Assembly (NCBI GenBank): GCA_024959975.1
Contig: JANXFM010000114.1
Coordinates: 1-9,262, forward strand
Reading direction: 5' to 3'
DNA from: Flavobacteriales bacterium
GTDB lineage: Bacteria; Bacteroidota; Bacteroidia; Flavobacteriales; UBA7430
Length of the DNA stretch: 9,262 bases
The notes below the pieces were generated by a model. It searched no databases and was not told the origin of the DNA. It saw nothing but the letters and a program-made list of their open reading frames with translations. Of the stretch, positions 1 to 6,695 are shown in pieces. The translations under genes were made by a program, and so were the position numbers. Numbering within the stretch: the stretch's first letter is position 1; each line of letters starts with the position of its first letter.

Positions 1-971
1 GGGTCAGTCGCAATTTTAAATGCTAATGCAGCGAAAGGCTCAGTAACATCGGGCTTGCGTTCTTCTTCAGCTTCAGTATCAGGATTTGTACCAATAATAG
101 AATCAATATCCATAGGAGATGGTAAAAACTCCATCACAGCGTCTAGTACTGCTTGAACTCCTTTATTCTTAAAGGCAGAACCACAGAACATAGGAGTAAT
201 TTTCATGTCATGAACAGCCGCTTTAATGGCCGCTTCTATCTCAGCTTCTGTAATCGTATCAGGATCATCAAAGAATTTCTCCATCAAGTTGTCGTCATAT
301 TCGGCAACAGACTCAATTAATTTCTCTCTCCACTCAGCAACCACATCAACTAAATCCTCAGGAATTGGAATTTCATTGTAAGTCATCCCCTGGTCATCGT
401 TTTCCCAAGTGATTGCCTTGTTGGAAATAAGGTCAACTACACCACGAAAAGTCTCTTCTGCACCAATAGGTACTTGAAGAGGAACCGGAATAGCACCTAA
501 ACGTTCTTTCACCTGAGCAACCACGTTAAAGAAGTCTGCACCCGCACGGTCCATTTTATTAACAAAACCAATACGTGGTACATTGTATTTATCAGCTTGA
601 CGCCATACCGTTTCAGACTGAGGTTCAACCCCACCTACGGCACAAAATAAAGCAACGGCACCATCCAAAACACGTAATGAACGCTCTACCTCAACGGTAA
701 AGTCAACGTGACCTGGAGTATCGATGATATTCATCTGGTACTCATTATCGCGGTAATTCCAAAAACAAGTAGTAGCAGCTGAGGTAATGGTAATACCACG
801 CTCTTGCTCTTGTTCCATCCAGTCCATAGTAGCTGCACCATCGTGAACCTCACCAATTTTGTGAGAAACACCTGTATAGTACAATACACGCTCTGTTGTG
901 GTAGTTTTACCAGCATCGATATGCGCCATGATACCGATATTACGTGTTAATCTTAGATCTCTTTTAGCCAT
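1..971 (-). CDS. fusA: Translation elongation factor G, N-terminal part (cut by window edge)
   Basis: EF-G is the GTPase that drives tRNA and mRNA translocation on the ribosome and, with RRF, helps recycle it. The visible 323 codons start at the ATG complementary to 969-971 and run without a stop to the window edge, so a little under half of a protein of usually about 700 residues is present. The GTPase motifs are intact: the P-loop AHIDAGKT (about 16-23), switch I RGITI (58-62), DTPGH (84-88) and NKMD (138-141). A GSAFKNKG stretch follows later, in the G domain. It lies 17 bp after rpsG and no promoter is visible in that gap, so it is the third gene of the str operon. No Shine-Dalgarno sequence precedes the start. 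The identification is certain; only the C-terminal domains are unseen. Confidence 0.97.
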   Translation of the reverse strand, partial: MAKRDLRLTRNIGIMAHIDAGKTTTTERVLYYTGVSHKIGEVHDGAATMDWMEQEQERGITITSAATTCFWNYRDNEYQMNIIDTPGHVDFTVEVERSLRVLDGAVALFCAVGGVEPQSETVWRQADKYNVPRIGFVNKMDRAGADFFNVVAQVKERLGAIPVPLQVPIGAEETFRGVVDLISNKAITWENDDQGMTYNEIPIPEDLVDVVAEWREKLIESVAEYDDNLMEKFFDDPDTITEAEIEAAIKAAVHDMKITPMFCGSAFKNKGVQAVLDAVMEFLPSPMDIDSIIGTNPDTEAEEERKPDVTEPFAALAFKIATD

Positions 972-988
972 TTTCTTAATTCTAATGA

Positions 989-1462
989 TTAAAATCTAAA
1001 GTGAGAGAACGCTTTGTTCGCTTCCGCCATGCGGTGAACATCGGTTTTCTTCTTTACAGAAGCTCCCTCTTCACGAGAGGCTGCCATAACTTCATTAGCC
1101 AATCTAAGCGCCATGGTCTTTTCATTACGCTTACGCGTAAAAGAAATTAGCCACTTCATGCCTAAAGACAACTTCCTGTCCGGACGAATTTGCATTGGAA
1201 TTTGGAAAGTTGCTCCACCCACTCTTCTACTACGTACTTCTACATGTGGTGTAACGTTTTGCAATGCTTTCTTAAAAATCTCTAATGCATTCTCTTCGTC
1301 TCCGCTCTTCTCCTCAATGATGTCAATTGCATCATAAAAGATTCTAAACGCAGTACTCTTCTTACCATCCAACATCAAGTTATTTACGAAACGCGTTACG
1401 AGCGTATCGTTAAACTTTGGGTCTGGCAACAAGACTCTTTTTTTAGCTTTTGCTTTTCTCAT
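989..1462 (-). CDS. rpsG: 30S ribosomal protein S7
   Basis: S7 is a primary 16S rRNA-binding protein that nucleates assembly of the 30S head and lines the E-site/mRNA exit channel. The 157-residue product has the usual bacterial length (about 156). It begins MRKAKAKKR, contains the conserved block EVRSRRVGGATFQIP (about 75-89), and ends in the HRMAEANKAFSHFRF tail typical of Bacteroidota S7. It is the second gene of the str operon, 26 bp after rpsL and 17 bp before fusA. In E. coli S7 represses its own operon by binding the rpsL-rpsG intercistronic mRNA; here that gap is much shorter but contains a small hairpin (see the separate entry). No Shine-Dalgarno sequence is visible; the stretch before the ATG is A-rich. 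Confidence 0.97.
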   Translation of the reverse strand: MRKAKAKKRVLLPDPKFNDTLVTRFVNNLMLDGKKSTAFRIFYDAIDIIEEKSGDEENALEIFKKALQNVTPHVEVRSRRVGGATFQIPMQIRPDRKLSLGMKWLISFTRKRNEKTMALRLANEVMAASREEGASVKKKTDVHRMAEANKAFSHFRF

Positions 1463-1474
1463 TTTGCTTTTTCT

Positions 1475-1488
1475 TCAGATTACTCTGA
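1475..1488 (-). promoter_or_regulatory. Small GNRA-capped hairpin between rpsL and rpsG
   Basis: Directly after the rpsL stop codon the minus-strand RNA reads UCAGA-GUAA-UCUGA, a perfect 5-bp stem closed by a GUAA tetraloop of the stable GNRA class. It occupies half of the 26-nt gap before the rpsG start. In E. coli this gap binds S7 for feedback control. Whether this much smaller element does so is inference; it could instead only hold the rpsG start region open or help coupling. Confidence 0.4.
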
Positions 1489-1863
1489 TTACTTTTTAGG
1501 TTTTTTAGCTCCGTACTTAGAACGTCTTTGAGTACGTCCATCAACACCAGCTGTGTCCAAAGCTCCACGAACGATATGGTAACGTACACCCGGAAGATCT
1601 TTTACTCTCCCTCCACGTACCAATACGATTGAGTGCTCTTGTAAGTTGTGCCCTTCACCCGGTATGTATGCATTTACTTCGTTTCCGTTGGTTAACCTTA
1701 CCCTTGCAACTTTACGCATGGCAGAGTTAGGTTTCTTTGGAGTCGTCGTATACACACGAGTACAAACACCTCTTCTTTGAGGACAAGCATCTAATGCGGC
1801 CGATTTACTTTTCTTCGTAAATTTCTCACGACCTTTTCGTACCAACTGTTGAATAGTAGGCAT
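1489..1863 (-). CDS. rpsL: 30S ribosomal protein S12
   Basis: S12 sits at the decoding centre and controls translational accuracy. The 124-residue protein matches the family length and is nearly colinear with E. coli S12. The conserved decoding loops are present: TTTPKKPNSA (39-48) and GGRVKDLPGVRYH (84-96). Lys43 and Lys88, the positions whose mutation gives streptomycin resistance or dependence, are both wild type, and Asp89, the residue methylthiolated in E. coli, is retained. It is the first gene of the str operon; a good promoter lies about 60 bp upstream and a hairpin sits at the predicted mRNA 5' end. The start MPTIQQLVRK is the normal one. No Shine-Dalgarno sequence is present, only an A-rich leader. 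Confidence 0.98.
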   Translation of the reverse strand: MPTIQQLVRKGREKFTKKSKSAALDACPQRRGVCTRVYTTTPKKPNSAMRKVARVRLTNGNEVNAYIPGEGHNLQEHSIVLVRGGRVKDLPGVRYHIVRGALDTAGVDGRTQRRSKYGAKKPKK

Positions 1864-1900
1864 ATTGCTTTTTTAGTTTATAATTCGTTTACTATACAAA

Positions 1901-1917
1901 TCCCTAATTTTTAGGGA
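1901..1917 (-). promoter_or_regulatory. Perfect hairpin at the predicted 5' end of the str operon mRNA
   Basis: TCCCTAA and TTAGGGA form perfect 7-bp arms around a 3-nt spacer. The element begins 3 bp downstream of the -7 box of the rpsL promoter, so the predicted transcription start falls inside or at its upstream edge. It could cap and stabilise the 5' end of the mRNA, or be a DNA operator. It is not followed by a T run on the minus strand, so it is not a terminator. Confidence 0.45.
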
Positions 1918-1920
1918 CTG

Positions 1921-1951
1921 CAAATGTATAACTTTTCAGCTGTTTTACAAA
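1921..1951 (-). promoter_or_regulatory. Bacteroidota-type promoter of rpsL-rpsG-fusA
   Basis: On the minus strand a TTTG box (1948-1951) is separated by exactly 19 bp from TACATTTG (1921-1928), a perfect match to the Bacteroidota -33 TTTG / -7 TAnnTTTG consensus. The predicted start site is near 1914, giving a leader of about 50 nt before rpsL. Confidence 0.8.
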
Positions 1952-2036
1952 CAGGGTTTCTCTTTTATTTATTAAGACAATTCCTTTTAGAAAAAAACAA
2001 CTTCAAAAACAAAAACACAAGCACGAATACAGCTAC

Positions 2037-2070
2037 AAAAAAGTCGCCTAAAAATTACTTTTTAGACGAC
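2037..2070 (-). terminator. Rho-independent terminator after the DUF4177-like gene
   Basis: On the minus strand GTCG-TCTAAAAA-GTAA-TTTTTAG-GCGAC folds into an 11-bp stem with one mismatch, followed at once by six T (2037-2042). It lies 29 bp beyond the stop of the secreted-protein gene and separates that gene from the str operon promoter. The rest of the gap 1864-2099 holds only the rpsL promoter, its leader hairpin and AT-rich spacer. Confidence 0.8.
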
Positions 2071-2099
2071 CTAATCAGATTCAGATATTGTTGTTGTAG

Positions 2100-2549
2100 C
2101 TATAAAATTCTTTTAAATATGTAGCGCGTAATAAAAATACCATTACCGTCTGTTTCGCCTGAATCGCTTTCAACACCACTAACCACATGAATTAAATCCC
2201 ATCCCTCAGCAGACAAATCATTCAATTTACTTGATATAATCGCATCGTTACTGGCTATGTTCTGAAAATTAATTCCGGCAACACTATAGAAATTCAATAA
2301 TTTGGTTTCGTTTAAATTATCGATCTTAAGACCTTTTCGTTTTACGTCTTTACTATTCCGGTCTTTACCATCAACGCGTGTCGTAGTAAACTCTTTATAA
2401 TCCACTTCCTGATTGTTTTCTACAATTCGAGACCTTCCTACTCCACCGGGCACGATAGATTCAACAGAAGTAACCACCTTGTACTCTGTAATCTGAGCAA
2501 AAGCAGTGAAAGCAGAAAAAACAAAGGCTAATAAAAGTTGTGTTTTCAT
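2100..2549 (-). CDS. Small secreted DUF4177-like protein of unknown function
   Basis: From the preferred start the product is 149 residues. It opens with a clear signal peptide, MKTQLLLAFVFSAFTAFA, with likely cleavage before Gln19, so the protein is exported to the periplasm or beyond. The mature part starts with ITEYKVV and ends with an AEGWDLIHVVSG block and a final ITRYIFKR. That YKVV ... L...GWxL ... YIFKR layout resembles the small DUF4177 family. The function is not known. The frame is open for another 23 codons upstream, but the good promoter at 2600-2629 places the transcription start near 2593, inside that extension, so the upstream ATG at 2618 would not be in the message. A 6-bp inverted repeat (2553-2569) lies just before the start. 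The gene is monocistronic, with a terminator downstream. Confidence 0.75.
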   Translation of the reverse strand: MKTQLLLAFVFSAFTAFAQITEYKVVTSVESIVPGGVGRSRIVENNQEVDYKEFTTTRVDGKDRNSKDVKRKGLKIDNLNETKLLNFYSVAGINFQNIASNDAIISSKLNDLSAEGWDLIHVVSGVESDSGETDGNGIFITRYIFKRIL

Positions 2550-2599
2550 GGGTAAACTATTTAAGTTTATAAATAATGCATATATGTATATATTCAGAG

Positions 2600-2629
2600 C
2601 AAATATAAAAAATAACACACATATTCAAA
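2600..2629 (-). promoter_or_regulatory. Bacteroidota-type promoter of the DUF4177-like gene
   Basis: On the minus strand TTTG (2626-2629) is followed after 18 bp by TATATTTG (2600-2607), a full match to TAnnTTTG. The expected leader is about 45 nt. The position of this promoter is the main reason for choosing the internal start at 2549. Confidence 0.7.
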
Positions 2630-2771
2630 TGATAATCTTTAATTTTCATATTTAATGCTCTAGATTTTTAATAATAACAAGACCAAATAAAAAAATCTTT
2701 ACCCTTAACTTGAAAAAAGAAAAAATTATATTAAAATTAATTCGTGAAAAAAAACAAAAAAATTGAGTCGC

Positions 2772-2805
2772 TTTTCAGTTTGCTTTAATTTTTCTAATTT
2801 AGAAA
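2772..2805 (+). promoter_or_regulatory. Possible promoter with palindrome over the -7 box, for the plus-strand membrane gene
   Basis: TAATTTAG (2795-2802) matches TAnnTTTG at all but one base, and TTTT (2772-2775) stands 19 bp upstream in place of TTTG. A perfect interrupted palindrome, TTTCTAA-T-TTAGAAA (2791-2805), covers the -7 box and could be an operator. The remainder of the divergent gap 2550-2826 is very AT-rich and holds the opposite promoter; I see nothing else in it. Confidence 0.35.
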
Positions 2806-2826
2806 CCTAAATAATCAAATACTACT

Positions 2827-3480
2827 ATGAGTCAAAAACAAATTTCAATTAGGCAAACGTTTGACTTTGCCTGGGGAAAACTCAAGGTAAAAGCGTTGTT
2901 ATTTATTGGCTTAGCAATTCTCACGACTATTTTAACAGCAATAGGAGAGAGTCAGGATTTAGCAAATTACGCGACTAATGAAGATTTCGAGACGAGTAAA
3001 TTCACCATATTAAATTTTCTTGCAATAACTCTTAACATTTATCTAGGTATGGGAATTTGGAAAATTTCCATTAACCACATTAGAGGCGAAGAAGTTCAAC
3101 TAAGTGATTTATTCACCATAAGTTTTCGACAATTCATACACTATATTGTTGCAGGTATAATTAACCTGATTTTAGTAATTTTAGGCATCATTCTATTCAT
3201 TGCTCCCGGAATACACATCGCTTGTAGATTAATATTAATGCCTGGGTACATCGTGGACAAAAACGAAAGTTTTGACACAGCATTAAAATCCAGTTGGAAT
3301 GCAACTAAAGGGCATACCATAAAATTATTTTTATGGATGCTTCTTGCATGCTTCATCGCGATTGTTGGGCTAATAGCTCTTATTATCGGAATATTTGTAG
3401 CGATTCCCGTTATCTCTTTGGCACTAGCTTATATTTATGTTCAATTGTCGGATGACAGTATTCCCGAAATCGTTGAATAA
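2827..3480 (+). CDS. Multi-pass inner-membrane protein, DUF975/YciC-like
   Basis: The 217-residue protein has about five hydrophobic segments (roughly 23-40, 60-82, 104-126, 165-185 and 186-206). The block 120-168 has the pattern of the DUF975/YciC and GlpQ-membrane-domain type of integral protein: glycines, then IAPGIHI, a basic residue (Arg134), a PGYIVDKNES turn, an ALKSSW helix and TKGH leading into the next helix. No catalytic motif is seen and the function is unknown. It starts at an ATG with no Shine-Dalgarno sequence, in a divergent position to the secreted protein gene. It is the only plus-strand gene here and is followed directly by a bidirectional terminator, so it is a single-gene unit. 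The family assignment rests on pattern alone. Confidence 0.8.
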   Translation: MSQKQISIRQTFDFAWGKLKVKALLFIGLAILTTILTAIGESQDLANYATNEDFETSKFTILNFLAITLNIYLGMGIWKISINHIRGEEVQLSDLFTISFRQFIHYIVAGIINLILVILGIILFIAPGIHIACRLILMPGYIVDKNESFDTALKSSWNATKGHTIKLFLWMLLACFIAIVGLIALIIGIFVAIPVISLALAYIYVQLSDDSIPEIVE

Positions 3481-3511
3481 AAAGACGCCTCGCAATGCGA
3501 GTAGCCTTTTT
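3479..3511. terminator. Bidirectional terminator between convergent genes
   Basis: CTCGC-AAT-GCGAG forms the core stem (3489-3501), extended through an imperfect part (C-G and G-C pairs with two small mismatched loops) to flanking A5 and T5 runs that pair with each other. Read on either strand it ends in a T run, so it can serve both the plus-strand membrane gene and the minus-strand thioredoxin gene. It overlaps the stop codons of both. Confidence 0.75.
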
Positions 3512-4028
3512 ACTTCTTCAATTCTTCGTCAATGACCAAAATCATTTGCTCAAACTCATCCCGCTCATAAAGTCGGGTCAGAAATACAATTTCGCCATTT
3601 TTATTAAGAACAATATTTCTGGTTACACCTTGTTTCGGTCCGGCAAAAAGCTCAAATAACTTTCCGTCAAAATCGCAAGCCATAGGGTAAGTTACTCCCA
3701 TATTTTCTGCAAATTGCTTTGCCGTAAATTCTTCTTCTTTAAGATCTAAGCCGATCAACAAAAAGTCTTTATCTTTAAATCGCTGCCATACTTCGGACTC
3801 CAAAGCAGGCATCTCTTTCCTACACACACCACACCAAGAAGCCGTAAATTGAAGAACAACTACCTTTCCTTTTAAAACATCATTAGTAATGGTGTCGCCG
3901 GTTAATAAATGAAATTCAAATTGAGGCGCCCGCTGCCCAACTCTAACGACATATCCCCGATCATCTACTTCTTGTGCTGTGAGATTTATGGAAATAGCCA
4001 CCAATATGAAACTGATAATTTTCCTCAT
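3510..4028 (-). CDS. Secreted TlpA/ResA-like thioredoxin-fold protein
   Basis: A 172-residue thiol-disulfide oxidoreductase-like protein. Residues 1-18 form a signal peptide ending TAQ with no lipobox, so the protein is likely soluble in the periplasm. The fold starts with VGQRAPQFEF (30-39), continues with the redox motif WCGVC (65-69) after VVVLQFTAS, and ends with NIVLNKNGEI (138-147), as in the AhpC/TSA-Redoxin group. An additional Cys118 is present. The loop that normally carries the cis-proline reads GVTR (134-137), with Thr136 where TlpA and ResA have Pro; peroxiredoxins have a Thr or Arg-type loop here. So it may be a reductase with altered substrate handling or lie between the two groups. 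It is the last gene of the glycan-type operon; its ATG directly follows the TAA of the gene before it (TAAATG), which implies coupled translation. Confidence 0.85.
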   Translation of the reverse strand: MRKIISFILVAISINLTAQEVDDRGYVVRVGQRAPQFEFHLLTGDTITNDVLKGKVVVLQFTASWCGVCRKEMPALESEVWQRFKDKDFLLIGLDLKEEEFTAKQFAENMGVTYPMACDFDGKLFELFAGPKQGVTRNIVLNKNGEIVFLTRLYERDEFEQMILVIDEELKK

Positions 4029-4463
4029 TTAAAACAAAAATAAAAAAGTTGAAATGCTAACCGACCAAAGCACAACAGACATTGACAGGATGATCATTGC
4101 CGTTTTTTTATCGTTTTCGAAAAATCTCGCAGCTAAAAACGACCCTACCGGAATAGAAATTAAAATGGGCGAAAATATGGCTATCCCAAATAACCCATAA
4201 TTACGAATGAGCATGACAAAGAATTTGTTCTTTTTGGTAAAGACTTTTCTATTCTTCTTAATCGGTTTAAAGAAATTTGGGAAAAAATGAACAATTCGAG
4301 CCCCTAAATTAAAGAACACAAATACGCCTACACACCCCCCTAACGAGGTAACAAAAATCGTTTGCAAATATCCAAACCCGAATGATTTCGCAAGTAAGGG
4401 GCCAGCAAAAAACTTAACTGCACTCGTTAGAAAAACACTTATTATTTCATACCAGGGGTCCAT
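4029..4463 (-). CDS. Small four-helix membrane protein of unknown function
   Basis: The 144-residue product is strongly hydrophobic, with segments at about 7-25, 31-54, 84-113 and 121-144, and a lysine/arginine-rich loop at 66-80 that is probably cytoplasmic. A half-buried SPILISIPVG motif (98-107), with prolines at 99 and 105, lies in the third segment. This faintly recalls the small multidrug-export-like family (PF06695) or DedA-type proteins, but I do not recognise it securely and assign no function. It follows the transferase gene by 16 bp and ends in TAA joined directly to the ATG of the thioredoxin gene, so the two are probably translated together. A run of C at about 4336-4341 lies within the reading frame and does not disrupt it. 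Confidence 0.75.
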   Translation of the reverse strand: MDPWYEIISVFLTSAVKFFAGPLLAKSFGFGYLQTIFVTSLGGCVGVFVFFNLGARIVHFFPNFFKPIKKNRKVFTKKNKFFVMLIRNYGLFGIAIFSPILISIPVGSFLAARFFENDKKTAMIILSMSVVLWSVSISTFLFLF

Positions 4464-4479
4464 ACTTCTATCATTCGAA

Positions 4480-5394
4480 TTACTTAAAAAAACGCAAGGG
4501 TAAAGGTAAACGATTTATCTTTAAATTTTGATACATATAATTTACAGCTCCAAAACTTTTATAAAAGCGCGCTAAATTTTCATCATTAGAACCTTCAAAA
4601 TCAAAAACCAAGGAACTATTCGCTGATTCTTTAATAAATTCATCTATCAAAAATGGCATTGCAGCACACTCCTTACCTTCCTTACTGTTTCCGGAAAATA
4701 ATAAAATAACACTCTTAGGCCCAAACAATAAAAACATTCCCGCTAGTGGCCTATTTCCTTCATCATAGGCCATCCAGACCTGACCACAATGTTTATGCAC
4801 AGCAACATGCATAATACGCTCAAGTTTTTGATAATCGGTCTCTGAAAAATGCCCTACCGACCGTCCCTTATCAGCTCTAAACAATTGTATTAATCCTTTA
4901 GGCGAATCGTTTTTAAAAAGTTGCAAACCTTTTAAACTTGCTTTTTTTAAATTTCTTTTAAGGTTTTTAGAATAGTCTTGAATTTGCTCTTGATAAGGCT
5001 TATTAAGCAGTAATAAAAAGTTGTTATTTTCCTTAATCTGAAATGCCGGATTTGCTTGTAAAGGAGCATAATGATTCATGTTCAACTCAACAAATCGATA
5101 CTGCTTTGGAATAGCCGCTACAAAATCACTTACACGCTCTAAGCCTTTAAAAGTTTTAGAAAACAATCCTAACTGTTGCACCCAAAAAGGTGTAAAAGAA
5201 TATTTCAAGCTGAACTTCTGCCTGGTTGGTAAAGGGAAAACGGCTTCGTAGTCATTAAGAACTAAAGCATTCCAATGCACAACAATAATATCCAAATACC
5301 AGGAAAAAGCGTAGGGCAATGAATTTACCGATTTCTTTATGCACTCATCCCACTTATCTGTATCGATCTCATTATGTTTTACAAAACGAATCAT
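4480..5394 (-). CDS. FemAB/GNAT-type acyl- or aminoacyl-transferase
   Basis: The 304-residue protein has the double-GNAT look of FemAB-like and Acetyltransf_6 (BioF2-like) enzymes. The N-terminal half (1-130) carries aromatic strands such as YSFTPFWVQQLGLF (65-78). The basic linker YSKNLKRNLKKA (141-152) is typical of the family. The C-terminal GNAT half has VWMAYDEGNRPLAGMF (206-221), the acceptor-loop region FSGNSKEG (233-240), and the signature FEGSNDENLARFYKSFGA (266-283). Known relatives add amino acids to peptidoglycan bridges or acyl groups to sugars; the donor and acceptor here cannot be read from the sequence. There is no signal peptide, so it acts in the cytoplasm or at the inner membrane face. 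Its ATG overlaps the stop of the deacetylase-like gene by 4 bp, which suggests the two act on the same glycan. Confidence 0.82.
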   Translation of the reverse strand: MIRFVKHNEIDTDKWDECIKKSVNSLPYAFSWYLDIIVVHWNALVLNDYEAVFPLPTRQKFSLKYSFTPFWVQQLGLFSKTFKGLERVSDFVAAIPKQYRFVELNMNHYAPLQANPAFQIKENNNFLLLLNKPYQEQIQDYSKNLKRNLKKASLKGLQLFKNDSPKGLIQLFRADKGRSVGHFSETDYQKLERIMHVAVHKHCGQVWMAYDEGNRPLAGMFLLFGPKSVILLFSGNSKEGKECAAMPFLIDEFIKESANSSLVFDFEGSNDENLARFYKSFGAVNYMYQNLKINRLPLPLRFFK

Positions 5395-6695
5395 CTACAA
5401 GCTTCCTCTAAGGTAAATTCATACACCTGCTTCCACTCTTGCCAATGACGATTATCACTAACCGTTTCGTTATGCCAAAGGCTGATAAAAGTACCATCAA
5501 CCGCTTTCACCCGATCCATAAGTTCTTTTATTAAATACTGAGCATCATCAACAGGCAGCTCCAAATATTCATTAAGCGTTCCATCCATAACAGCAAATGG
5601 ATGCACTAAAAGTTGTGTCTGGGTTTCCATATCCAGATCATAAAAATAAAACGGGAGTGATGTACCTGCTCTAAACCCTACCTGTGAGGCATAACCCATG
5701 GTGTAATCTTCACGAATACCCAGATCTATCAAACTGCGATAAGTCGAAGGCAAATCAAGTCTTAGAAAATGTTGTCGACTACGAATGACCTCTCGGTTTA
5801 CGATGCTTTCTAAACGATCAATCTCCTTAACTAATTTATCCGGATATGTATTTGAAGCCCAGGAAGGATGTATCCCAACCTTTACATAATCACTCATCGA
5901 TTTAATCAGTGACTGAAGCTTCTTACTGGTAAACGTAATGTTTTTATCATTATGACCATAGTCAGCTAAAAGAAAGAAATAAATGGATTCAAATTTATAT
6001 TTCTTTTGTAAGCTTAACAGATAATCAAAAGTATCATAAGGATCTTTGTCTTTCCCTGACAATACTTTAATTCGCTTTAAAATATCTTCAAAATCAAATT
6101 GTAAAACAGAACGCAACCCGGCACCAACAGATCTTAAAAACCCTTTTTCCAGGTAACAATAGGCATTATCCACATCAATTGTATTCACGTACTTAAATTG
6201 ACGTGGCTCCGGTTTAAATTGTGGAAACTTAGTTTGTATGACTGCAACTAATTCCTTTACCCAATATTCGATAACGGGAATTTTTAAAAATCCATTTTGA
6301 TATGCCAGGCTCTCTTTGGCAGGAAACCGTTGAAAGCGGTCTTTTATGTGCGGAAGATACTCTTCGTATCTGCTCAACAAATAAAAACCGGCTGCAAAAA
6401 TATCAAAGGGCAAAGCTGAGTTTTCAGTTTGCTCAAAAAATACTTTGTGCCCTTTCCACGACCTCACATTGATCTCCTGATCTACAATACCTTTTTCAAA
6501 CAAAATAGTATGTGAGCGAAAAAACAATTCGCTTGCTAAAGCGTTTTTAGTGTATGAAATTTTCACGCCATCGTAAGCGATAAACTCTTCTACCTGCGAA
6601 GTAAAACGAACATCGCAAGCCAAAAACTGCTCAAAGACCATCTTGAACGCATACTGGACGCGAGGGCCTGTTTGATGTGTATAAACAAGTATCAT
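5391..6695 (-). CDS. Polysaccharide deacetylase (NodB-like) family protein
   Basis: The 434-residue protein has an N-terminal domain (about 1-160) with the block DIFAAGFYLLSRYEEY (98-113), characteristic of the long Bacteroidota deacetylase-like proteins. A NodB-type barrel follows. TIDVD (172-176) gives the Asp pair expected at the metal and catalytic site, VGIHPS (273-278) gives the metal histidine, and RSRQHFLR (305-312), YTMGYASQVGFRAGT (331-345) and SLWHNE (405-410) supply later motifs. The classical HSxxHP pair is represented only by the single His in GIHPS, so metal binding and activity may differ from chitin or peptidoglycan deacetylases. No signal peptide is present. It overlaps both neighbours by 4 bp (ATGA), so it is translationally coupled to the epimerase and the GNAT-type transferase. 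A role in removing N-acetyl groups from an epimerised amino sugar is inference. Confidence 0.85.
   Translation of the reverse strand: MILVYTHQTGPRVQYAFKMVFEQFLACDVRFTSQVEEFIAYDGVKISYTKNALASELFFRSHTILFEKGIVDQEINVRSWKGHKVFFEQTENSALPFDIFAAGFYLLSRYEEYLPHIKDRFQRFPAKESLAYQNGFLKIPVIEYWVKELVAVIQTKFPQFKPEPRQFKYVNTIDVDNAYCYLEKGFLRSVGAGLRSVLQFDFEDILKRIKVLSGKDKDPYDTFDYLLSLQKKYKFESIYFFLLADYGHNDKNITFTSKKLQSLIKSMSDYVKVGIHPSWASNTYPDKLVKEIDRLESIVNREVIRSRQHFLRLDLPSTYRSLIDLGIREDYTMGYASQVGFRAGTSLPFYFYDLDMETQTQLLVHPFAVMDGTLNEYLELPVDDAQYLIKELMDRVKAVDGTFISLWHNETVSDNRHWQEWKQVYEFTLEEACR

Noticed and set aside
731..916. Open frame of 61 codons on the minus strand
   Set aside because: It lies wholly inside fusA in another frame of the same strand, and the fusA frame carries all GTPase motifs.
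1113..1337. Open frame of 74 codons on the plus strand
   Set aside because: It is antisense to rpsG, has no promoter and no recognisable protein features.
1489..1863. Possible streptomycin-resistance allele of rpsL
   Set aside because: Lys43 and Lys88 are both the sensitive, wild-type residues.
1924..2124. Open frame of 66 codons on the plus strand
   Set aside because: It runs across the rpsL promoter and the minus-strand terminator and has low-complexity Lys/Asn-rich content typical of AT-rich spacer.
3141..3356. Open frame of 71 codons on the minus strand
   Set aside because: It is antisense to the membrane-protein gene, whose own frame shows clear transmembrane segments.
4330..4345. Run of C that might be a phase-variable or frameshift tract in the small membrane protein
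   Set aside because: It is only about six C long, the reading frame is intact on both sides, and no alternative frame extends the protein.
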